NCBI GenBank assembly: GCA_964059195.1
Contig: CAXKWD010000007.1
Span: forward strand, 156,473,269-156,537,268
DNA length: 64,000 nucleotides
Reading direction: 5' to 3'
Source: Ectobius pallidus
Taxonomy: Eukaryota > Arthropoda > Insecta > Blattodea > Ectobiidae
The notes beneath the pieces are model-generated. The model had not been told where the DNA came from. It ran no database searches and worked only from the letters and a program-made list of their open reading frames with translations. Both the position numbers and the translations under genes were made by a program. Below are positions 55,535-64,000 of this stretch, one piece after another (position 1 is the stretch's first letter; each line of letters begins with the position of its first letter).

Positions 55535-55805
55535 ATTAAATTAGATTAATGAGGGGTAGTGTAAGCCCTTCGGCTTCTCAACACTGCGACCTTAATAGAT
55601 CTATTGTGAATACCCTATACCCTATACCCTATTCTAGCAATCATCACTTTAATTTAAGGCTTTTTAATATAGCCTATAATTTTCCTGGGTGATGTCCAAT
55701 CATGAACCCGGGGATTTTTCGTCACTGTAAAATCCACTACCCGGCCGGGAATCAAACCCGGACCTCCAGGGTGGAAGGCAAGTATGCTACCTATACACCC
55801 TTGGC
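55535..55805 (-). mobile_element. tRNA-Gly-derived SINE
   Basis: The minus strand starts CCGCCAAGGGTGTATAGGTA, then GCATACTTGCCTTCCACCC (loop with anticodon TCC, Gly), then GGTCCGGGTTTGATTCCCGG (box B). The body ends in (CCTATA)-like repeats and a purely AT end near 55535. It separates two repeat modules. Confidence 0.65.
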
Positions 55806-56389
55806 GGCGGACGTCTGTCTGTGTTTCTGTGTGTCTGTGAACAGCCTAGCTGGAGAACGAAAAGTCGTATAAGAAGAAAATTTTGTATTTGGGTTAGATG
55901 TCTTCTAGGGAAGAGGCACGAAATTGGCGACGACTTTATCTTATTTTTAATCGCACTCGTTTTTCGCGGTGTTCTTGAAAACGGTTCTGACGAATTGTTT
56001 AAATTTACGCATATTTTTAATATATTAGACTGTGATAATGTTATTGTGAACCGAAAAAAATCAATGTAAAGAAAAAACAACAAAAATAAAAACAAATGCA
56101 ATATTTTAGCCCCATTGCAATTTCATGTGGCAATAGGTGTGGCATAGACCTTAACGACCTCAGTATCGACTGTACGGGGGGCGGAGGGGTCTTCACTTTC
56201 TAATGAAATTATCTAGCTCAGCTTATATTTCAATATTATGCAAAATAGCAATTTCATATCAACGCTTTCAACAATACGGTATGTAATATTTACTTATTGA
56301 TTTTTGCAAAGAATTTAATACAAGGTTTGGAGCTGAATTCAATATTAAATTACTTCATTGTTTTATTTAAGTTTATATCACATTTATGT

Positions 56390-56693
56390 GAGGTAAGCCG
56401 TAGCGTAGTGGTTGAGGCGCTGCGCTACAAACCGGAAGGTCGCGGGTTCGATCCCCGATGAGGTCGTTGGATTTTTTGAACTGGCCTAATCCTTCTGGTG
56501 GCACTAAGGCCCTGGGGTCGACTCAGCCCCAAACAGAAATGAGTACCAGGAGCAATCCTGGGAGCAAAGGTTGCCGGTGCGTAAGGCTGACAACCTTACC
56601 ACCTTGTGTCCCGAATGTCTAAAAATGTGGGAGCCTCAAACATGTGGAAACCCTCTGGGCCTCCATGGCCTTTAATAGGGAACGCTTTACTTT
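56390..56693 (+). mobile_element. SINE family A, full plus-strand copy
   Basis: Flanked by the 10-bp duplication ACATTTATGT (56380-56389 and 56694-56703). The head GTAGCGTAGTGGTTGAGGCG and box B CGGGTTCGATCCCCG are intact; the body ends GGCCTCCATGGCCTTTAATA. It has no poly-A tail, which is unusual for a SINE. Confidence 0.9.
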
Positions 56694-56970
56694 ACATTTA
56701 TGTATAATATAATCAGGCGTCCGCGATTATTTACTTAGGCCTAACTGCTAGATATTTTATTTAAATTATTTATTTAACAGAAAAATAATTAAAACATTAT
56801 AAGCTATCATGGGCGTCGGCATGGATTGCCTTATGGATTCATTTATTTGTGGTACTCTTTGTCACCTACAGTTGTAGCATGGAGAATAAAAAAAATAGAA
56901 TTACTTTATAATGAGTTTAGCAAGTATTAACTAATTATAACTATAATAATGTATTTATAATAATATCTCA

Positions 56971-57399
56971 AATCCTCTCACGCAGCGGGCCCGGGTTCGA
57001 TTCCTGGTCGGGACAAGTTACCTAGGTGAGGTTTTTTCCGGGGTTTTCCCTCACCTATGAGACAAATGTCAGGTAACTTTAGGCCCTTGTGGTCCCCGGA
57101 TATCATCTGGCCGTCATTATCATCTTCATCCTCATCCTCGCCTTGTTCTGAGTGAGTGTGTGTGTGAATGGTGTGTATCGTCCTATGTGTTCGTGTTGTC
57201 TCGGAGGTGGCCCCGGCATTGGGCTGATCACTCATCCGGGGAGGCCCTCCATGTCCTTGTCTGGTCAAAAAAGTATGTATGTGATCCAAAGGTAATCCCT
57301 CTCCCGACAGGTCGCGGCCCTGTAAGGCCCGGGCGGCTTGGGTCGCTTAAATCCTAAACGGGAGAGGTAAAACTACGAAAAAGAAAGAAAGAAAGAAAG
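56971..57399 (+). mobile_element. SINE family B with (GAAA)n tail
   Basis: A 12-bp duplication AATAATATCTCA (56959-56970 and 57400-57411) brackets it. Box B GGGTTCGATTCCTGG is near the 5' end (head truncated), followed by GGTTTTTTCCGGGGTTTTCC and a GAAA tail. The conserved centre resembles SINE cores spread across insects. Confidence 0.85.
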
Positions 57400-57411
57400 A
57401 ATAATATCTCA

Positions 57412-60400
57412 CCAAGGCCATTGCTCAAAAGAGCGTATTCTGTTAACTTAAAAAAACTTTGTAGCCTCGTCGAATTCAGCTTGGATTTAAAATAACGATC
57501 CGATTAACTAAGTGAATATTAATGTGTTTAGCCTAATCATTTGAAATTGAGGTCCGAAATTGATTTTGCCCCCCCTTAATAAAATTCCTGGCGACGCTGC
57601 TGTAAGCTATTCATTAACACTGACATCATTTTTACATAGTTTTGTACAGGAACCCCATCATTTTATTCTTAATTATAGTATTTTACATAATAAATATAAA
57701 TAATTAAACGAACAAGACGAATTTTGTGTTTCCATATGGCTATACAGATTCTAAATGAAACGATTAAAAGTACCACAGATTCATGATATACAGATACATT
57801 CATATTCTGTTCGGAAAATATGAACTCGTATTTTGTATGTGACTTAATTATAAGACATATTAAATCCTACTTAATTAACGACGTTTCTGTGAAGTTTAGC
57901 AGATTTTTATCGTACTTCAGTAGTTCATTCTCAGAAACAAGATGGCGGTTCAAACATTTTACCTATAATAAAAGTGTGTAGTAATCATGGACGAATTTTA
58001 ATTGTGCTGCTAAACAATATTACAAAGTATCGCAAGATAAAGAAAGTTTTTTATTGAGAATATCATAGACATATTTATGTTTTCAAACTACTAACACATA
58101 ACATAAATTCTGATTAATAACACAAAAGTTAACGTATCATGTTTAATATCATAAGTATCTTGCCATTAATAAAATACGGTTGTGCCAAGTAATTATTCCG
58201 TTATAATCCACACGTAATGTTCTTGTTGTTTCAATCAAGAATATTTACCTTAATTTAGTTTATTGTGTGAACCAGAAACACGATAAATGTACCTCAGTTT
58301 TATTATTTTCATATTAACCGAAGCGTATTAAATGTCATCAGGTATCCCTAGTATTAATAATGAATTATAACAACATAGGATCTTAATGAAGTCTTGAAAT
58401 GATAAGGATGCACTAATTTTCATACTCTTACCTTGGTTACGCTTTATTGCTGCTCGGTTGTTTGCTGTAGACTGTCAGTTGTCTCATGAGACAGGTGAAG
58501 CTCGGTTTACAACAGGATTACCACAACTAGGAACGCGAGGTCCCTTCTCATATTTCACTAAATTTTCCGTTCTAAGTCTCGTGATAGTTTGTCATACTTC
58601 CGGAGACCACCATATTGTTTCTCCATTTCATTTCACCTGTCTCATTAAAATTTAAAAATATCGTAATTCCTCCTTGTCAATAATAACGTTTTTTAATATA
58701 AAATATTTCGACCAACTTGTGGTCATCCTCAGTGATGGCATAATATGATGTAGGCTTAGCCTATGTTATTTACATGGCCAGCTCTGAACTGAAACTTCAT
58801 TATATGAGTACAGAGTAGACACACAGTAATAACAAAGGTCTAAGCCTACATCGTATTACTGCAGAATTACTGCATTAATTATTTGAAATAAGTCAATATG
58901 GCTCTCTCTTATGAATACCTGTCTGATAAATCATACAGTATTTATTAACCGTCTTGAATAGGAAGTAAGCAAGAATTTATAAAAAAAATTATCTGATATG
59001 AAACTCGCATAACTTCCTCCGCCCAAATAAAAGTTTTGCCTCTTAGTATAATGTATTATGCATATATTGTCTTCATGTATGGGTAAATTGGTTATAAAAA
59101 TGAAAAGATTGTCGTTACCATATCGCATCTCCGAAGGATACACAACCCAAATAAAATCTTATTAATGCAGTCACTTAACTTTCTTTATCCTAAGCATGGG
59201 CAATACACCTTAGTTGTTTGAACCTGATGCAAAGCTTTATTATTCACCAGGCAAGACTGAGTGTCTACATACATTATAATTATTCTTCACTATATATGAC
59301 CATATATAAAATATATAAAATTTTAAAATATTTTTATATTGTATTTTGCAATGTTATGATTTGATTCAAGAAACGCTACTCAATTGTCGAAACATACTTA
59401 TTCAGTTTAGTGCAATGTTGTACAATCGCGCCGTATCATGCTGCAACCCAACAAACTTCTTCTATACTTTGGGACGTATACCAACAAGGGTGCAGTGTTA
59501 AGTTATTGCCCGGAACTTATTGCATTCGGTAGTTCTTGATTTCGGCGAATCATGAAACGATTTTAATAATTTGTAGCAACAAAATCTTTCAATATTTATT
59601 AGGTCATATAATATTGCTAAAAATATTAAAAGCTTATAAATTCGATAAAATAGGATTAAGCACAAAAGTAACTAATCATGTCATCTGATTTACTGTATAC
59701 TGTTGAAAGTGTGTATGTATGTTCCCTATAAAAATCTACATGCTTGCACCAATTTGCACGAAAATTTTCACACTTACGGAAAGAAACGCGTCAACATTCC
59801 CTTAAAAAATGTATAATTTCTTAAAACATTGCACTGAATTCATCAATTGCAATTAAGTTCTCATGACAACACTATTGTTTGCGGTGTTCACACAGGGCTT
59901 TGTAAGTGTCATGATAACTGGGGTTTTACAAATTAGAGAGGCTGTCGATATAATTAATTTCTGTAAATTAATAATGGAGAATGAAATCCAAGTAATCCAG
60001 GTGTGATGCATCACATAACTTTCTCTATCCTGAGCATGGAGAATATCATTTTGATGTAAATAAGAGGTTGTATCACTACCCCAAAGCTATTTTTTGGTGT
60101 TAAGCGTAGATTTTACCCAAGAAATAACCAACAGTATTCCGATACCACTTTATTATTGCGAGTAAACCAATCACTACCTAGGCTTCAGAACAAAAATTAA
60201 AAATATTTTTCTCTAAAGTAAAAGTTATTACTTTTGGAAAAAAAATGCATGATTGCTATTACAGTTTCGTTTACAAAAAATGCCCAAAAACTCTAAAAAT
60301 ATTTGTAATATGCAGTATAGTCAATCTTTGAAATTTTACAAAAAATACTTAATATAGGCCTATTCGGTAATTTTAAAACATATGCTAAATTAGACTTAAT

Positions 60401-60741
60401 TATGTTCATAAAAATATGTATTAAAATGTGTATTACAACCAATATTTTTATAACGGAAGAAGATAAAAACAATTTTCTTCCTTTATTTCTCCTGTACAAT
60501 GAGAATCTAAAACTCTGTCTAACATTTTCCTTTGTTTAAAGCTTATTTTAAATTCAATTAGCATAAACCTTTTTTTACAAACTTTTTCTTCGATTCTCTC
60601 TGTGCAAACTTACCTATAAATTCTAGGAAGTTATGTCCGTTTGCGTCAAAGGGCTGTTTCGAAATCATCCTAAAACCACAAACCCCTAAAAGTCTTGAGA
60701 TGCAATATTTGGTATATAACAAAATTTTTTCTAACATTATA
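57412..60741. other. AT-rich intergenic stretch, no gene seen
   Basis: No open frame longer than about 70 codons looks coding, no splice-bounded exon stands out, and no tRNA or terminal repeats are evident apart from the ribozyme-like motif noted near 58700. Likely decayed repeats upstream of the peroxidase gene. Confidence 0.6.
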
Positions 60742-61272
60742 CAGGTTGTTAATGAATAACATCAAAATAGTTTAACTGTGTACAGAGGGGAAATTGACAG
60801 GCAACTTTTGTTAGAAGATTTTTGCTCTAGAAATTCAATTTTTCCTGTTATAGTATCCAATCTCCCAGGACATGGCCGCCACTGACTTTTCGAAAAAAAT
60901 GCAAAACAAAGGAACTTCGTTATTAACACTGTAGTTATGAATTTAAAAAAAATCCATGCAATGGCAGCCAGTCATGTGAGCAGTCTGTAAATTTTGAAGA
61001 CTATGGAAACCTAAATTATGTTATAGGCTCTGTTGAATAATGATTAAGAATCAGGTTTTTATCAATCACTAAAAAGGCATGAAATCAAATAATGAAAAGT
61101 TTAACCCTATCTCGATTCATTATTGGCTTACGAGCACCAAATTGTAATGACTTTAATACCCTGGAACATACACGTTTTACATCATAGAGCAAACATATCC
61201 TAATAAACGTTCCTTGTCTATGTCCCCTCTATGCACAGGTAAAATATCTCGGTGTTATTCATTAACACCCTG
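60742..61272. mobile_element. MITE family M1, copy 3
   Basis: Starts CAGGTTGTTAATGAATAACA and ends TTCATTAACACCCTG between TA duplications. The left end is more diverged than the right. Confidence 0.8.
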
Positions 61273-61454
61273 TATATAAAAAAAAAGTCCTAAAAAAATT
61301 CCGCCCCTTTTTAGTTTTATCTCACTGGGCAAATGCCCAGTCTGCCCAATCAGGGCAAACACTGAATCAATATTGAATAAATGTAGTGACATAGTGTGAC
61401 AGGAAACTTGAAAAATCACAGGTGCATGCTAGGAGCACGTGAGAAGCCCACAAA

Positions 61455-61970
61455 ATGTCTGAGCCTAATCCCCTGACAATCAATACAGAAGAAAAGCACT
61501 CATTACTTTCGGTGTGCAACTACACCTTTTCAACCTCAATTTCGGAAAAAGTAATTTTAATTTCGGAAAATGTAATTTCAATTTCGGAAAAAGTAATTTC
61601 AATTTCGGAAAAAGTAACTTCAATTTCGGAAATATTTGGGCTATTTTTTTTAACCTCCGATGGGGCATAAAATGAAAACCACAGTGAAAATCAAAACTGT
61701 TTTATTTGGAACATTTAGGTACACCTTCTAGCTACTTCTCTACATAATCTCGCTCCGATTGAGTCATTTGTCTTAGCATGGTACCAACTTTACTATACCC
61801 TCTTCATTGCCCTCGTATTTCCGAAATTGAAGTTACTTTTTCCGAAATTAAAATTACTTTTTCCGAAATTGAATTTACTTTTTCAGAAATTGGAATTACT
61901 TTTTCCGAAATTGAAATTACTTTTTCCGAAATTGAGATTGAAATGGTGTAGATAGACTCTTCATTTAAAC
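61455..61970. repeat. Foldback structure of inverted tandem repeats
   Basis: About five 21-bp units (AATTTCGGAAAAAGTAATTT) at 61538-61640 face about six inverted units at 61815-61935, separated by about 180 bp of unrelated sequence. Arms of tandem short repeats in inverted orientation are typical of Foldback-type elements. Confidence 0.75.
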
Positions 61971-62029
61971 ACACACCATCCGAAAAATTGTCAATAATTT
62001 TGCCCGTATTTTAAATAGACCACCGGTCA

Positions 62030-62165
62030 TGGAAACCACCATTAACGGCGTGCGTGTCAGCATGCTGACCACATGCCCCCAATCTGCCATCTGCCTATTA
62101 TAGATGACGCAGCGGTCGGGTGGTAGGCCTTGTCCCTTCAGGGATGTAGCGCCACGGAGTTTAGT
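62030..62165 (+). repeat. SINE family C, 3' part
   Basis: Plus-strand copy of the body end: GGAAACCACCATTAACGGCG to GATGTAGCGCCACGGAGTTT. Head missing. Confidence 0.75.
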
Positions 62166-62489
62166 TTAGTACATGAATCAGTGATCAATCCAAGAATATC
62201 TGGAATTTCAAAAGTCGCAAGTGTCATCGTCATATTTTCATCGTTTTTTTATCACTTTCATTTTATCACAGCAACATGCATTTGTTTTTATGTAAATTAA
62301 TGACTAAGCACTGAAACATTTCCATACGTGTAGCTTCTTTTAAAAGAAAAAAAAAACACAAGCCTATTAATTATTGTGATAACTATTTTCTTTGCAGTCC
62401 GCCATGGATTTATAATTTGCCTGAGAAATATATAATCCTAACAGTGAAAATAATCCTGAATGTGCTTATTCTTACTTTTTGCACTCCTT

Positions 62490-62945
62490 AGCTAGTAAGT
62501 GTTACTTACGAAAGATGTTTACATGGATCGTAAGTTGACATTCCCACACAGTCTTGTTGCTATGGCCGTTGCGATGAGGTTAAATTACTTACGGTCCAAG
62601 CGCTACGTCATAATTCATTACGATACACTTCATAATACAAGCCTTTATGGACATGGCCCCCAGGACAAATATTCGGTTCCCATAACAACAAACACATGCG
62701 AATCACTTTCTGAAATAAACATCTATTTTCAAGAATGTATTTACATCAAATTTTCAGGTAATATCACAATTAATATAATTAAATTGATATAAGTAACCGT
62801 CGTGCAAAAAATAGCATGCAACACACGGGCCGTAAAGGCATTTACGGGTCTCGAAAACTTAAAAACCCTCGGCTGCGCCTCGGGTTTTCAATCTGTTTCC
62901 TCGACCCGTAAACGTGCCTTACGGCACTTGTATCGCAATATACTA
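62490..62945. repeat. Repeat family V, reversed copy
   Basis: Inverted counterpart of 47200-47620 with CACATGCGAATCACTTTC, AATACAAGCCTTTATGG and GGCACTTGTATCGCAATATA. It includes a local palindrome around CCGTAAAGGCATTTACGGGT. The remaining 62946-64000 is AT-rich with an M1 end fragment near 63375-63415 and no gene. Confidence 0.65.
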
Positions 62946-64000
62946 TTACTTTATGAACACACAGCCAACTCCACCTATTAACCAGTCAGTATTCAATTGT
63001 GAAATTAATTGCCATACCAACTGGGTAAAAAATAGCATTGAATGATTTGGACGAAACTCACTTTGCGAGGATATTTTGTGGAGATAGGGTACTCGAATCT
63101 AAGGTCGAACTTTATTCGTGAAATGCTTGTCGAAACCGGGAGTTTAGTTTTTTAATTATTAATTGTTTTAATTGTTTATACATGATTTGGGTAAGGTTCA
63201 TGAGTCTGTGGTACGTTTTAATCGTTTCATTTCGAATCTTTATGCCCATACGTAAGTACAAAATTAGGCCTATTCGTTTAAATTAGGCCTTTATTTGTTA
63301 CAGAAAAACAATATAATTTATAATCATGTGCAATTCATGCAATTTATGTAACACCGGTATAAATTGTTAATAAATACAGAGTGTTAACGAATAACACCGA
63401 AATATTTTACGTAATTAAAAAAAATAATGTTCCAATTTAAAACGTTCCAAGACACTAAATTCTAACATCACACGAATTCAATCAGATAACAACTTTTTAA
63501 AAATGTTGGTGATTTACAGTTTTACTTGTAAGGAATAGGGGCGGATTTCTATGATCTAACAAAAAGGATATGTGCATGCATTTATGACCTAAAAAAACAA
63601 AATATGTCTTTACCACTTACACATTATGTATATATTTTCAAAGTTTCATTACAATTCATTTGATTAAGATATAATGTTAATTATTTAAAATATCTGTAAA
63701 TTCTCAAAAAGTATCAGCAGGAGCCTAATGCAAAATTTTCAAAATATATGAAACTTCAAAATTTCTTTAATATGCACACAAATATGCCAAAAATATGACC
63801 TAAATATGCACATTCATACTAAATATGCGATAAATGGGTTGAAAATTTCCTAAATATGCAGTTATATGCACAATAAAAGCCGTTCCATTTCCACCAGGAT
63901 GCTTGGAATCGGGTTTAAATTAGTCGGAAACCTGAAATAATGCAAAGGGAAAATATATGACATGTCATAGAAATCCGCCCCCTAGTAATGAACTATTTTT

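Larger units (their letters stand above)
52828..56090. repeat. Local segmental repeat: two linked modules in three copies
   Basis: Module 1 (GCCGGACTGCATAGAAAACA ... TAGAGGAAGTATTGTGTTCG ... ACACGTTTGAGGTCCTCTGA) is at about 52828-53125, 54393-54685 and 55215-55520. Module 2 (GTGAACAGCCTAGCTCGAGA ... TTTGTATTTGGGTTAGGTGT) is at about 53325-53810, 54680-55165 and 55810-56075. In the middle copy they abut; elsewhere tRNA-like or SINE sequence separates them. An M1 MITE fragment is at 53990-54143. Confidence 0.8.

Overview
The window looks like a piece of a large, repeat-rich insect genome. Two split genes with long introns sit in it, both on the minus strand, with tRNA-derived SINEs, hAT and mariner-type MITEs, two complete LTR insertions and AAT-type microsatellites around and inside them. 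The style (very long introns, many repeat families, frequent TAGGCCTA-like palindromes) would fit a cockroach or a related large-genome insect. The species is an inference; nothing in the window fixes it.

Gene 1 (29113-52495, minus) is an animal haem peroxidase. I reconstruct ten exons with matching GT/AG sites and phases, giving about 1197 residues. They encode a short cytoplasmic head, one membrane anchor, a full peroxidase domain with distal His, Arg and proximal His, and an unusual C-terminal extension of about 410 residues built of degenerate 'G-x-F-S-x-D ... F-x-W-N-G' modules. Gene 2 (2294-24968, minus, 5' end not found) lies downstream in the same direction. Six exons in matching phase encode at least 424 residues: a helical or linker N-part, five ankyrin repeats, and a Thr-rich, mucin-like tail.

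LTR element 1 (10629-21790, plus) is a complete Ty3/Gypsy element with 3039-bp LTRs of the same length, GAGT target duplications, and gag and pol in one frame separated by a single TGA in the context TGA-CAA-TTA. That is a textbook stop-codon readthrough signal. Four degenerate copies of the primer-binding-site motif follow the 5' LTR. LTR element 2 (32118-39455, minus) has 1269-bp LTRs and GACT target duplications. Its gag ends on a T-TTA-AAC slippery heptamer in the correct phase for -1 frameshifting, and its pol stops early in reverse transcriptase, so it is non-autonomous. It landed inside a minisatellite whose units are hairpins, within peroxidase intron 9. So two Gypsy-type elements with two different recoding solutions lie about 10 kb apart.

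The rest is layered transposon debris. There are hAT MITEs with 8-bp duplications (one nested in another), a mariner MITE whose empty site survives in a paralogous repeat 4 kb away, a pogo-like element carrying a SINE, SINE copies with clear target duplications, three copies of a CAGGGTG-ended MITE, non-LTR retrotransposon remnants, a foldback structure of inverted tandem repeats, and segmental repeats at 52.8-56.1 kb. Two insertions lie within about 20 bp of gene 2 splice sites, and one supplies the pyrimidine tract of an acceptor. From 57.4 to 64 kb I see no gene.
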